From assembly GCA_965205155.1 (NCBI GenBank), contig OZ242033.1, positions 930,001-994,000 of the forward strand: a stretch of DNA of 64,000 nt. The letters run 5' to 3'. Source of the stretch: Aldehydirespirator sp965205155 (GTDB lineage: Bacteria > Actinomycetota > Acidimicrobiia > Acidimicrobiales > Aldehydirespiratoraceae). The translations under genes and the position numbers were made by a program. Below are positions 1-8,936 of this stretch, piece by piece. Position 1 is the first letter of the stretch. Each line of letters starts with the position of its first letter. The notes under the pieces are model-generated. The model ran no database searches. It was not told the DNA's origin and saw only the letters and a list, made by a program, of their open reading frames with translations.

Positions 1-385
1 TGGCGCCTAGGACCTCAAGTCCGTGGTCGGCGGCCCGAGCCGCCAGCGACTGGTCGAAGGTAGCCAGCGCGCGGGCGCCTTGGTGCAAGGCGGTGTCGAG
101 CACGATCGCGTCGGGAAGCCGCAGTCCGGTCGCGGCCCGCAGCTGAGCCCACCGCATCGGGGCGTCCTGATCGACGTCGGCTACGTCGAACGAGGCCCGT
201 AGTCCTGCGTGCGCCGCCTCGAGCACTTCAAGTCTCGCTGGAGCGACTAGGCATTCGGCGAGGGTCACCGGGTGCAGGACTGCATCCTCGTCGGCCATCT
301 CGCGAGATGTCGCCACCGCTTGCAGGTGATGGTCGTCGCCCGGATCGCGCAGCGCCACGATCCAGCTCGCGTCGATCACGATCAC
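1..385 (-). CDS. PIN-domain toxin (VapC-like), 3' end outside the window
   Basis: About 128 residues are readable from a GTG start before the window edge cuts the gene. The acidic pattern of PIN ribonucleases is present: D5 in an IDAS motif, E44 in TLAE, D92 and D97 in PDAIVLDTA, and D111 in TFD. PIN toxins of type II toxin-antitoxin modules cleave RNA and are held inactive by a small DNA-binding antitoxin. The start overlaps the stop of the upstream small gene by four bases (GTGA), which indicates translational coupling and supports the pairing. The target RNA cannot be told from sequence. Nearly all of the domain is present, so only a short C-terminal piece should be missing. Confidence 0.8.
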   Translation of the reverse strand, partial: MIVIDASWIVALRDPGDDHHLQAVATSREMADEDAVLHPVTLAECLVAPARLEVLEAAHAGLRASFDVADVDQDAPMRWAQLRAATGLRLPDAIVLDTALHQGARALATFDQSLAARAADHGLEVLGA

Positions 386-621
386 GGCGGCCAGTCCTCG
401 GCGCGGTCATAGAGACCTGAGGAGCCGGGCAACGAGCCGATGAGATCCTCGCGAGCTTGAGCACGAGATGACGGAGACCGGCCGCCGTGGGCCCAATCCA
501 GCATGACAAGCAGAATGAGCTTGGCCCTGGGCACACCGGACCATCTCCGCGCCGCCTCATCGAGTATCTCGGTGATCTCATCGGTCTCCGTCACCGCGTG
601 GCGGGGGCGAGTTGTCGGCAT
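382..621 (-). CDS. Probable RHH-type antitoxin of the PIN toxin
   Basis: A 79-residue protein starting MPTTRPRHAV. Residues about 10-45 resemble a ribbon-helix-helix segment (a short polar strand, then ITEILDEAARRW, a turn, and a second hydrophobic helix). The C-terminal half is polar and ends EDWPP, as expected of an antitoxin tail that wraps the toxin. A longer ORF extends upstream, but the ATG at 621 sits directly after a palindrome that would be its operator, so this start is preferred. It overlaps the toxin start by four bases. The family call rests on size, position and helix pattern rather than on a diagnostic motif. Confidence 0.6.
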   Translation of the reverse strand: MPTTRPRHAVTETDEITEILDEAARRWSGVPRAKLILLVMLDWAHGGRSPSSRAQAREDLIGSLPGSSGLYDRAEDWPP

Positions 622-630
622 GGCACAAAG

Positions 631-649
631 TGTAGCACCTAGTGCAACA
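631..649. promoter_or_regulatory. Palindromic operator upstream of the toxin-antitoxin operon
   Basis: An imperfect inverted repeat, TGTAGCAC-CTA-GTGCAACA, lies 10 bases upstream of the antitoxin ATG. A -10-like TACACT (read on the minus strand, 629-634) overlaps it. This is where autoregulating RHH antitoxins normally bind. The regulatory role is inferred. Confidence 0.45.
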
Positions 650-706
650 CCTCTTCGCTGAGCGGCCACAGAATCTGGCAACGCAACTGCTTCCACATCG
701 AGTGGC

Positions 707-2122
707 TCAAGGAGGACCGTGCGGCCTGCCCGCCAGCGCTTGGGCGTTGCGCAAGGTGGCTCGGGCGGCGGCCAGTCCTCGCCGTCGGGGTAGGCCGGTG
801 ACTCTCTGCTTGGAAGGGCTGTGGATATCTTGTCCGAACAGCAGAGTCGGATGATCGAGGGCGGCGGCGGGTCCGTGGCGGGTCGGTTCGGGGGCGGCGG
901 CGGGTCCGTGGCGGGCCGGTTCGGGGGCGGCGGCGGGCCCGTAGCTCACCGGGTCGGGTGGGTGCAGCGTGTGCCAGCCGTCGGGGCTCTTGCGAACCCA
1001 CCAGTTGTCGTGATGGATCCGGTGATGGCAGGTCCAGCAGGCGGGGACCAAGTTGTCGAGTTTGGTGGGTCCGCCTTGTGAGGCGGGTTCGATGTGGTGT
1101 CCTTGGCAGATGCCGGGGTTGGCTCCGCAGTGGAAGCAGCCGCCGTACTTGGCGATGAGTAGCTGCCATTGGGCTTCGGTGACGGTGCGGCGCGATTGGG
1201 TGCGCCAGATGGGCTTGCCGCAGCGGTCATAGACGACGCCGGTCAGTTTGGCGTTGCAGGAGAGCTGTTCCAGCACTGCCTTTGGGAGCCGTTCGCCGTT
1301 GGGGAGTTCGGCGATGAGTCCGCCGGTGTTGTCGTCGACGTGCGCGACGACGCAGATGTCGGCGTAGGGCTTGCCGCCGCCTGAGGTGCCGGCGCTGCTG
1401 GTGGTGGTGTTTGTGAGGTTGTCGAGGGCGTCGGCCATGCACTGGTCGAAGCTGCGGCGCCCCACCGGGCCACCGGTGGCGTGTCTCTTGTCGGTGTCGT
1501 GAAGGAGGCGGGCCTCGGCGCGCAGCCGGTTCTCGATCTGTCGTCCGGTGACGGTGTCGAACTCGCCGCGCAGGTGCACCATGCCGTCGTCGCCGTCCCA
1601 GACCCGTACCCGGCGTCGGGCCCGCTGGCGGGCGTGCTCGCTGTCGCCCGCGTCGTGTTGGCGGTCCGCGACCCAGCAGCGAGCCTCGCGGGTGAACTGC
1701 TCGGGCCGCATCGACGCCGCCTTGGCCAGCAACTCGCCGTCGGACCCGACGACATCGGCGCTGGTCTTGTCGATGGCGTCGGCGAGCCGCTTGGCGTTGG
1801 CCTGCGACACCTGCCCCGACTCGACCGCGTCGCGCACCGCAGGCACAGCCTCGATCACCTGCGCAGTCTTGACCCGGCTGTGCGCGTCGGTCTTGTGCAT
1901 CCCGGCCGTGTCAGCGAGCACCTGGGCGCCGCCGTCGCCGTGTCGCTCGGCCTTGGCGATGACTCGGGCTGCGCCGGCCTGGAACGCCGAGCCCGCGGCC
2001 ATGAAGGCTCTGGAAATCTCTAGTGCCTCGCGCGCCTCCTCGCACGACACCGAGTCCTCATTGATGCATACCAGCATCTCCTTGGCGGCGGTCTCGGCCC
2101 GTCGGGCCGTATCGATCAGCAT
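707..2122 (-). CDS. DUF222 / 13E12-repeat family HNH endonuclease
   Basis: A 471-residue protein. The N-terminal 300 residues are the helical DUF222 (13E12) domain common in multicopy actinobacterial proteins. A C-terminal HNH domain follows, with a zinc-binding CFHC pair, a GHHIEP core and a CWTCHHRIH end. The family architecture predicts a DNA endonuclease, but the physiological role of 13E12 proteins is not established. After the HNH domain there are about two and a half copies of an 11-residue Pro/Ala repeat (GPAAAPEPARH), encoded by 33-bp repeats near 860-960, then a basic tail. The ATG at 2122 is very close to a good promoter, which suggests a leaderless mRNA. Confidence 0.85.
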   Translation of the reverse strand: MLIDTARRAETAAKEMLVCINEDSVSCEEAREALEISRAFMAAGSAFQAGAARVIAKAERHGDGGAQVLADTAGMHKTDAHSRVKTAQVIEAVPAVRDAVESGQVSQANAKRLADAIDKTSADVVGSDGELLAKAASMRPEQFTREARCWVADRQHDAGDSEHARQRARRRVRVWDGDDGMVHLRGEFDTVTGRQIENRLRAEARLLHDTDKRHATGGPVGRRSFDQCMADALDNLTNTTTSSAGTSGGGKPYADICVVAHVDDNTGGLIAELPNGERLPKAVLEQLSCNAKLTGVVYDRCGKPIWRTQSRRTVTEAQWQLLIAKYGGCFHCGANPGICQGHHIEPASQGGPTKLDNLVPACWTCHHRIHHDNWWVRKSPDGWHTLHPPDPVSYGPAAAPEPARHGPAAAPEPTRHGPAAALDHPTLLFGQDIHSPSKQRVTGLPRRRGLAAARATLRNAQALAGRPHGPP

Positions 2123-2128
2123 GAAGAC

Positions 2129-2158
2129 AGTATCTCACACTGTTGTGACATCTGTCAA
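2129..2158 (-). promoter_or_regulatory. Promoter of the HNH gene with overlapping palindrome
   Basis: On the minus strand TTGACA (2153-2158) and GATACT (2129-2134) are separated by 18 bases. The -10 ends only six bases before the ATG, so the transcript should have almost no leader. The spacer holds an inverted repeat TCACA-ctgt-TGTGA (2136-2149), a possible repressor site. The surrounding 70 bases are much more AT-rich than the genome. Confidence 0.55.
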
Positions 2159-2192
2159 GCATCTACATGTAATAATATGAATGTATATTGAT

Positions 2193-3043
2193 TTACATCA
2201 CAACGGTTCGCCCTCGTGGAGGATGCCGTAGACGTCGGTGCGGCGGTCGGCGCGGGGCTGGATGAGCTCGCTGCGGGCCTGGGCTCGCCGGGCCTCGGAC
2301 AGGTCGACGTCCACAACCTCCAACTGCTCGCGCGCCGTGGACAGCGGCCCGCCCGCGATCCGGCCGTACGGGTCGGCCACCACTGACGACCCGAGGAGCT
2401 CGACGCCGTCGCCCGCGCCGACCTGGGAGGTGCAGGCAATGAACACCTGGCTGAGGTTGGCCTGCACCAGCGCCCCCTCGGCGTGTGCGATCAGCTCGCC
2501 CTCGCGGTACTGGCGCCGGTCGAAGCCGCGCACCCAGGCGGTCGGCACGCAGATAAGGTCGGCGCCTCGCAGGGCCAGCACCCGCACGACCTCCACGAAG
2601 CGCAGGTCGTAGCAGATGCACAGCCCGATGGTCCCGTAGGCCGTCTCGACCACGGTCAGGCCGGCGTCGCCGGGCGCGAAGCAGTGCTTCTCGACATCGA
2701 ACAGGTGCAGCTTGCGGTAGTGGGCGATCACGCCGCTCGCATCCACCGCGACGGCTGAGTTGTAGATCGAGTCGCCGCTGCGCTCGCACAGACCGCCGAC
2801 GACCATCCCTCCATGGCGGGCGGCCTGCTCCTGCCAGGCCGAGACGGTCGGGCCGTCGAGCGGCTCGGCCAGCGGCTCGAGCGCCTCGCGGTTGGTGGTG
2901 TACCACGGCACGGCCATCTCGGGCACCACCACGATGTCGGCGCCCTGCTCGAACAGCGACGCGGCCGCGTCGGCGCCGGCCTTGCGGTTGGCCTCGGACG
3001 CCTCCGGCCGGCTTAGGATCTGGGCCAGTCCGATACGGGTCAT
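2193..3043 (-). CDS. Carbon-nitrogen hydrolase (nitrilase superfamily)
   Basis: A 282-residue single-domain amidase of the nitrilase superfamily, which hydrolyses amides, carbamoyl compounds or nitriles. The catalytic Glu-Lys-Cys triad is visible: E42 in VVPEMAVP, K111 in HYRKLHLF and C144 in ICYDLRF. The length is normal for the family. The start at 3043 gives MTRIGLAQI, the expected first strand. It lies just outside the left repeat of the tRNA-Ala island, so it belongs to the chromosomal backbone. The substrate is unknown. Omega-amidase or an N-carbamoyl hydrolase are possible. Confidence 0.85.
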
Positions 3044-3090
3044 GCGAGTTCCGCCATGGTCGTGACGAGCGCGCTGAACACCCGTCGAGG

Positions 3091-3138
3091 GTGGAGCTGA
3101 TCGGATTCGAACCGACGACCCCCTGCTTGCAGGGCAGG
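3091..3138 (-). pseudogene. tRNA-Ala 3' half, probable attachment-site duplication
   Basis: Positions 3091-3131 are identical over 41 bases to 8936-8976 in the intact tRNA-Ala(TGC) gene. Similarity continues to 3138 with two changes in the anticodon arm. The fragment keeps the anticodon loop, variable region, T arm and 3' acceptor strand. The D arm and 5' acceptor strand are absent, so it cannot make a tRNA. This is the usual product of site-specific integration at a tRNA 3' end. Confidence 0.8.
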
Positions 3139-3300
3139 CTATCGGTAGTTCGCTGACCAGCGGATTCGCTTGATCCCCGAGGTCGTGGTAGGTTCGTGAC
3201 CCCTCTTGTTCCTGCCTGTTCCACCCTTGCTGTTGGAGCGCACGGCGCGAGCCTGCGATTCGGTAAGTACAGTCGTGTCACGCCCCTGACGAACGCTTCC

Positions 3301-4359
3301 ATGCAGATCATCTATCAGAACCCTGCACAGGCAAACGTGGTGTTCGAGGCTCTTTCGAACGCGGTGAGCCCGGCAACGACAGCGTTCCGCGCGGCCGTCG
3401 CGTACGTGACCCGTGAAGGCGCTCGACGCCTCGTCCTAGAACTTGCAGATCGCGTCGGAGCGACATGGCCAGCTCTGCCGAAGACCCTCGTGACGTGCTT
3501 CGACTTCGGCACCACAGAGCCGGCCGCGTTGGAGTACCTGTCGGACAACGGCTTCGAGGTCCGGATCGCCAACCTTGGCGCCGACGGCACGATCCGGATC
3601 ATGTCGAACCCTTCCAGCTTTCACCCCAAGGTGTACCTGGCAGCCAACGACTCGACGGTCCGCGCGGTAATCGGATCAGCGAACCTCTCGCGCCGCGCGT
3701 TGAGCGTCAACACGGAGGCGGTCATCGCTGTCGACCTTGACCCGTCGGATGCCGAGGCGACATGGAGCGCAATTGTTGCCGACTCCGTCGAGCTCACATC
3801 GGAACTCCTGGAGGCTTACCGCGACATGCGGCCACAACAACGGGCGGCACCTCCGCCCGATGAACCGCCAGTTCCGCCCGCGGCATCCCCGGAAGCTCTA
3901 GGGGCGTTTCGGGACGTCGTTGAGGCCGGTGACGTCAACCCGGCCGAGCAACAGGCGTTCTGGGTCGAGGTCGGCGGTCCCAGTGGGGCATCAGGCAACC
4001 AGCTTGAACTCCCTCGGCGCGCCCATCGGTTCTTCGGCTACAACTTTGACGATTACGACCATGGTCATCACACAATCGGCCATCCTGTTTTGAGAGTCGG
4101 TGCGGCGCAATGGAACGACCGACCGCTCACCTGGCACGGAAACAACAGGATGGAGCGCATCAACCTGCCAACGACCACCCAAAGCGGGCTCAAGTACGCG
4201 AATCGGGTTGTGCTATTTCAGCGATCGGGCGAATCGTTCGAGATTGCCGTCGCCAAACCGACGAGCGCACGGGCAAAACGATGGCGCGAGGAATCGGCTG
4301 CCGCCGGCACGCTCTATCGGTTTAGTGGCAGCAGCGACCGACTTTGCGGCCTCATCTGA
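3301..4359 (+). CDS. PLD-superfamily nuclease, probable restriction enzyme
   Basis: A 352-residue protein from the ATG at 3301. A single phospholipase-D-type motif is visible: H108 and K110 in FHPKVYL, followed by a GSANLS block at 125-130. Type II restriction enzymes of the BfiI/NgoFVII group use one such motif per subunit and dimerise to cut DNA without metal. A proline-rich linker (about 180-200) leads to a C-terminal domain of about 150 residues that may recognise DNA. It converges on the methylase genes, ending seven bases from them. An upstream in-frame extension to 3196 exists, but it would read from close to the tRNA remnant, so it was not used. Other PLD-type nucleases remain possible. 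Confidence 0.7.
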   Translation: MQIIYQNPAQANVVFEALSNAVSPATTAFRAAVAYVTREGARRLVLELADRVGATWPALPKTLVTCFDFGTTEPAALEYLSDNGFEVRIANLGADGTIRIMSNPSSFHPKVYLAANDSTVRAVIGSANLSRRALSVNTEAVIAVDLDPSDAEATWSAIVADSVELTSELLEAYRDMRPQQRAAPPPDEPPVPPAASPEALGAFRDVVEAGDVNPAEQQAFWVEVGGPSGASGNQLELPRRAHRFFGYNFDDYDHGHHTIGHPVLRVGAAQWNDRPLTWHGNNRMERINLPTTTQSGLKYANRVVLFQRSGESFEIAVAKPTSARAKRWREESAAAGTLYRFSGSSDRLCGLI

Positions 4360-4365
4360 TGGCGT

Positions 4366-6384
4366 TTATCGCGGCGTACGACCGCGGAGCACCTTCTCTG
4401 CAAGCAGGGAGATCTTCTTGGCGCCGCCCTTGTCCACGTCTAGGACACCCCAGATGAGTTGGTCGACTTCTTCTTGGTCTAAAGGTCCTGCCGCGTTGTA
4501 GGCAGCATGACCGAGAAGCTCGAGATCGGCCGAGATCGTCATTGCTGCGGCTGGCAGCGGCAGGCGGCGTAGTTGCGTCGCTTCGATTTTCAGAGCGCCG
4601 CCACCGAGAACCGTTCCAGCTAGTTCCATGTTCGCCACCGCCCAGGAACTGCGCAGCAGGGCCAGCAGGGCAGCAACTGGAAGGCCATGCTTGTCTTCGT
4701 GCGGCCAGAGGGTTGAGAAGTTGGCGTCAATGACATTACTCCGGGGGTTGCCAAACACCTCTGGGTGCCGGTAGCAGACGCGAGCGACAAACAAGTTCCC
4801 GGTGTGTCGGGGCGCGAGCCGCGGGAGTTGATACCAGAAGCGAGGTGCATGACTGGGCTTCGCGGGGTTAGCCCGGCGACCGTTGGTCACGACAGCAGAG
4901 AACTCCGGGATGTATCGCGGCTCGGCATCACTGCCAACGTTGAGAACTGCGGCTCGGCGGACGTGCTCCGCAACAGTCGGCTGCAGCGGCCTATACGGGA
5001 CGGTGACGCCCACTACTTCGGCCGTAGCGATGTCCTCGGGAAGTGCATGTTCGACCAAGTAGAAGAGTCGGCCTGGAGAGAGGTGCGATACGCCGGCAGC
5101 GGCGGCTATGTCCTGTTGTCGGCGCACAACCACCCGCAGCAAGTCATTAGGGACACTGATGGGATAGTGAGACAATTCATCATCCACAACGACCCTTGAC
5201 ACTCGGTTGCCCCCTTCGACGAACTCGCTGTAGAAGAACCGGTTCGCCCCAGTACGGAGGCCTTGGCCGACAGACCAACCCAAGTCCTCCAGTGTGCAAA
5301 GCTCCGGTGTCCTCCGCCTGACGATGTCCCGAAGACGGCGCGGAAGGCAGGCGGCGCCCGACGGCTGCGTTCTTGCTGCTTCGATGCTCCGTCCCCATGT
5401 GGTTCGGGGTAGCTGCGACCTAAGCGTGTCGCGCGCCTGTGCGTCATCGACGGCTTCCGCGCTGAGTCCTGGCCACTCATCAGTCTCGGTCGAGCTGGCG
5501 ACTCCTCTCAGTCGTTCGCGGAACAGCAGTTCTGGAACCCTTGCCCGTGGATGAAGTGCGCCGATCAGGCTGCGATCATCTGCTGCCTCCGACGACAGTC
5601 GAGCGTGCACGTGGCGATTCGAATTTGTGAGCAACCCCGATGACCGCGCCGACACGCGGCGAGCAACTACGAGTGTCGTCCTCACGAGCGCGTCGTCGAA
5701 CCAAGATGCCTCACCGTCCTCCACGACGTACTCGAGGTCGAAGAATCGGCGGAGAACGTAAAGGACGGGCAGCGCATAGTCCCGCGACAGCCAGGTGTCG
5801 GGCACGAGCATGGCGAGGCGGCCGCCTGGAGCGACAAGCGCTGCGCAGAGCAGCCAACTCGGTACGGCGAGGTCTGAGAGGCCGCTGTAGCCCTCGGCCA
5901 GTGATCGAAAGACTGCCCGTTCATCACTGGGCAGCGCCCGGCGAGTGTCTATTACCCCGAGCAGCCCGGTCCGTATCTTTGCGGCGCTCGGCAGGTGAAC
6001 AGGTCCGGTCGCCGATCTGCTGCTTCGCTGGTAGCGGACGTACGGTGGGTTGGTTATCACGACGTCCCAGGCTCGGTCCGTATCGCTAGCCCATGTAGTC
6101 GTGTCGAATGCGTTCGCGACTCGAAGGTCGATGGGCGACGCGAATCGCGCTCGGCAGCGCTCCGCAGCGCAGGGATCGATTTCGACCGCCGTTAGATCCG
6201 AGGCGCCTCCGACCTGCCGAGCCGCTTCGAGCATGTCTCCCGATCCAGCCATTGGATCTATGACCGCGCGATGGGCTTGAACGTCCGCCAACGCGGCGAG
6301 AACGCGTGCGAGCGGCTCGCCCGTGAAATACTGGCCGAGCCGCTTCCGGTCCTCTCGACTCAGCGCGACCACTGCGTCGCTCAC
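4366..6384 (-). CDS. Eco57I-like N6-adenine DNA methyltransferase
   Basis: A 672-residue protein from a GTG that overlaps the stop of the upstream methylase gene by one base (TAGTG). Key motifs are an N-terminal RLGQYFTG, the AdoMet loop DPMAGSGD at 43-50 and the catalytic NPPYVRYQ at about 112-119. These define an N6-adenine methylase of the Eco57I / type I HsdM-like group. The rest, about 550 residues, probably includes the target-recognition domain. No nuclease motif was seen inside it. With the convergent PLD nuclease it would form a restriction-modification pair. A longer upstream reading of 28 residues is possible, but the coupling favours 6384. Confidence 0.85.
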   Translation of the reverse strand: MSDAVVALSREDRKRLGQYFTGEPLARVLAALADVQAHRAVIDPMAGSGDMLEAARQVGGASDLTAVEIDPCAAERCRARFASPIDLRVANAFDTTTWASDTDRAWDVVITNPPYVRYQRSSRSATGPVHLPSAAKIRTGLLGVIDTRRALPSDERAVFRSLAEGYSGLSDLAVPSWLLCAALVAPGGRLAMLVPDTWLSRDYALPVLYVLRRFFDLEYVVEDGEASWFDDALVRTTLVVARRVSARSSGLLTNSNRHVHARLSSEAADDRSLIGALHPRARVPELLFRERLRGVASSTETDEWPGLSAEAVDDAQARDTLRSQLPRTTWGRSIEAARTQPSGAACLPRRLRDIVRRRTPELCTLEDLGWSVGQGLRTGANRFFYSEFVEGGNRVSRVVVDDELSHYPISVPNDLLRVVVRRQQDIAAAAGVSHLSPGRLFYLVEHALPEDIATAEVVGVTVPYRPLQPTVAEHVRRAAVLNVGSDAEPRYIPEFSAVVTNGRRANPAKPSHAPRFWYQLPRLAPRHTGNLFVARVCYRHPEVFGNPRSNVIDANFSTLWPHEDKHGLPVAALLALLRSSWAVANMELAGTVLGGGALKIEATQLRRLPLPAAAMTISADLELLGHAAYNAAGPLDQEEVDQLIWGVLDVDKGGAKKISLLAEKVLRGRTPR

Positions 6385-8357
6385 TACAGCGCAACAGCGC
6401 CGAGCGCGCCCACACGTTTGTAGAAGGCTGGGGCCGTGGAAGCGACGGGACGCGCCTGCTCTACGCACAGAGCCACGTAGCGTGAATACAGGTGCTGTGG
6501 GCTGATGCCCGAGCCGTGGAGTCTGCGGAGTTCAGCGATTACATCGTCTACATCGTCGAGATCTTCGGCGACTGCCTCGTGTGCAATATCGACATCCCGG
6601 CGCGACAGCAAGAAAACAGCATCACCTCGGGTGCTACCCTCCGCAACGACCTGCTTGAAACTCACTTGCGTCTTGTCGAGCACGCTAGTCCTCTCGACAG
6701 CGAGACCTGCCGAAGTGACAGCATCGCCGAGCGCAGCCCAGACGTCAGGCTTCGACGAATGAAATACGACTGTCGCAGCTCCACTCGGCTTGAGGACGCG
6801 CGATACCTCCGAGAACACCCGCTTCATTAGGGTGCCGTACTCACTGACGCCCTTGCCTTGTGCCGGGCTAATGATCGCCTCCTCGCTGGCATCGGTCGCC
6901 GAACCGAGCCACGCCTCGTTGATCTGGTTGATCTCCGAGTACGGGATGAACCCACCAAACGGCGGGTCGGTGAACACGTAGTCGATCGAGTTGTCGGGCA
7001 GGTCGAGCGATGTGCTGGACTTCCTCTCAACCCTGATGGTGCCAGTACCTCCGTGACATACGGCGAGCGCCGCTCGGAAGGTCTTGATCTTCCGCTGGAC
7101 GCCCTCGATTACGCTCTTTTCGACCGGAAGGCTGCTTACGTAGAGCACGCCGCTCTGAGCACCTGTGAGGATGAAGTCAGACTGGCCGCTCTTCACCACG
7201 ACTCGACTCATGAGCGTTGAATGACTGGCGTTGTAGCTGAGGACCAAGAGACGAAGCGCGTCCTGCAGATACTCCGGCTCGCTCGCAATCGCTTCCCATA
7301 GAGCACCGAGCGCGATGAGATTCCGACGCGTGTAGAAGTGGTGAACCCGCTCAATCCCTTGGTGGTAGCCGGAGCGGTGGAGATCACCCCACCGGATGTA
7401 TTCGGTTGGGACGCTCGTGGGCACGGGTTCGCCGAGTACCCGCTCCACGAGCGCGAGGTCGGCAGGGACCGGCGCTCGGTTCCAGGTCGTCTTGCCGGTC
7501 CGGCCGTAGACGTGCGCGAGGACCCGCCGACGCTGGACAACTTCGTCGCCGGTGAGGGCATCAACTACCACGTCTGCCACGCGAGGCTCATCTGCGAGTT
7601 TGAGAGCGCGACCGCACGACGGACAGTCCGCGATCTTGCGCAACCGAAGCGGGCCGCGCTCGACGGCGAGCTCCCAGTAGGTCGCCTCAGCGCCGCAGAA
7701 TCCACAGGTGATCACATCGGACCAGATGGCATACCGGATGCTTCCCGCCATGCCGCTCGGGTCTTGAGCCCCGTACATCCAGGAGTACCCATGAGCCGTT
7801 GCGGCGATCACCCGCCTTGCCGCGGCTTCAAAGGCAGCGGGATCGGGCGGATTGCATAGCGTCTGTCCGAGCAGCGAACCGATCACGCTTAGCTCATGCA
7901 GCACCACGTGACGCGGACCCCACTCGACCGGCAGCTGTAGTTCCGTGGCCCGCCGCCTCATCTCGGGTGTCGGCTTCTCGCACAGGCGAGCCGCAACGCC
8001 TGTGGTGCCACTCCCGGCGAATACGTCTAGGACAGTGTCGCCTGGCGAGGTGTGCGCGGCGATGAATGTCGCGATCGCTTCGGGGTCGATCTTGGTTGGG
8101 TAGGAGAAAGCGTTGTAGACGGCCCCCGTCCGTCGGGAAGGAATAGGCCGGTCGTACAGTGCGCCGAGGCGTGTGTCACAGTTCGGAAGGGCTTGGTTCG
8201 TCATGTCTCGCCCTCCAGTGGTGACTTCGGGTGGGACTCCTGGCCCGGCGGTCGGTACGTCGACCGTGCGTTGAACTTCTAGTCCTAGCTGCTCAAACTG
8301 TGTGACCGCAGCGAGCGTTGAGTCGCACGGTCGAATGACATGAGTGTAGTTCTTCAT
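6384..8357 (-). CDS. DNA methylase with zinc ribbon (DUF1156-like architecture)
   Basis: A 657-residue protein. The AdoMet-binding motif VFAGSGTTG (about 112-120) precedes the catalytic TDPPFGG (about 462-468), the order of beta-class N4/N6 methylases. The large gap between them contains a CGFC...CPSC zinc ribbon. This arrangement resembles large DUF1156-type methylases, some of which occur in phage-defence loci; the match is from memory, not a search. The ATG at 8357 has GGAG six bases upstream. An internal ATG at 8204 (MTNQALPN) has a stronger GGAGG, so the first 51 residues are uncertain. It is coupled to the second methylase gene. Confidence 0.8.
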   Translation of the reverse strand: MKNYTHVIRPCDSTLAAVTQFEQLGLEVQRTVDVPTAGPGVPPEVTTGGRDMTNQALPNCDTRLGALYDRPIPSRRTGAVYNAFSYPTKIDPEAIATFIAAHTSPGDTVLDVFAGSGTTGVAARLCEKPTPEMRRRATELQLPVEWGPRHVVLHELSVIGSLLGQTLCNPPDPAAFEAAARRVIAATAHGYSWMYGAQDPSGMAGSIRYAIWSDVITCGFCGAEATYWELAVERGPLRLRKIADCPSCGRALKLADEPRVADVVVDALTGDEVVQRRRVLAHVYGRTGKTTWNRAPVPADLALVERVLGEPVPTSVPTEYIRWGDLHRSGYHQGIERVHHFYTRRNLIALGALWEAIASEPEYLQDALRLLVLSYNASHSTLMSRVVVKSGQSDFILTGAQSGVLYVSSLPVEKSVIEGVQRKIKTFRAALAVCHGGTGTIRVERKSSTSLDLPDNSIDYVFTDPPFGGFIPYSEINQINEAWLGSATDASEEAIISPAQGKGVSEYGTLMKRVFSEVSRVLKPSGAATVVFHSSKPDVWAALGDAVTSAGLAVERTSVLDKTQVSFKQVVAEGSTRGDAVFLLSRRDVDIAHEAVAEDLDDVDDVIAELRRLHGSGISPQHLYSRYVALCVEQARPVASTAPAFYKRVGALGAVAL

Positions 8358-8935
8358 CGTCGTCTCCGGTGGATGTGACAGGGACTCCTGGCACAGTCCT
8401 GAGGACGGCGGACCCTTAAGCGTGCGGCGTATCGCACGGTTTCGAGGGCCCTCTGCGCTGGCCGGAGGTGGACCGACAGAGCGAAGACGTCGCTGCGTGA
8501 ACCTGGCAGGTCGTCAGGCCTGTCCCCGTTGACGATGCTCCGTCGAAGGACCCCTAGGACCGATTGCCGATGCCAACGGGTACTTCACTATCCTGGACAG
8601 GCGAACTGGAAAGCGCTGCAAACGATAGGCCGGGGGTGTGACACATGGCTTCGGGCGTGGTAGGGATCGGCGCCTAGGGGCTTGGTGTTCGGGGGCTGTT
8701 CAAGTAGGGGCTTGGTGTTCGGGGGCTGTTCAAGTAGGGGCTTGGTGTTCGGGGGCTGTTCAAGTAGGGGCTTGGTGTTCGGGGGCTGTTCAAGTAGGGG
8801 CTTGGTGTTCGGGGGCTGTTCAAGCCTCCAGCGACCCGTCCTGCCGAGCACGACTGCTCCTACCGCTGGCAGAAACTTGATGAGGGCGTACGACGCCAAG
8901 GCCGCGGCCCGCCGTCTCATCTCGCACGTTCTATT
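8358..8935. other. Non-coding 3' end of the island
   Basis: No convincing gene lies here. ORFs on both strands exist only because the 30-bp tandem repeat has no stop in several frames. The stretch holds the upstream region of the methylase operon, the tandem repeat and the junction with the tRNA-Ala gene. A small RNA cannot be excluded. Confidence 0.5.
8671..8820. repeat. 30-bp tandem repeat, five copies
   Basis: Five head-to-tail units of exactly 30 bases, each containing GGGGCTTGGTGTTCGGGGGC. Units two to five are identical and the first differs in its opening bases. There are no unique spacers, so this is a minisatellite and not a CRISPR array. It lies inside the island between the methylase operon and the tRNA end. 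Confidence 0.9.
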
Positions 8936-8936
8936 G

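Noticed and set aside
8671..8820. Tandem 30-bp units as a CRISPR array
   Set aside because: Units are directly adjacent with no unique spacers, and no Cas gene is nearby.
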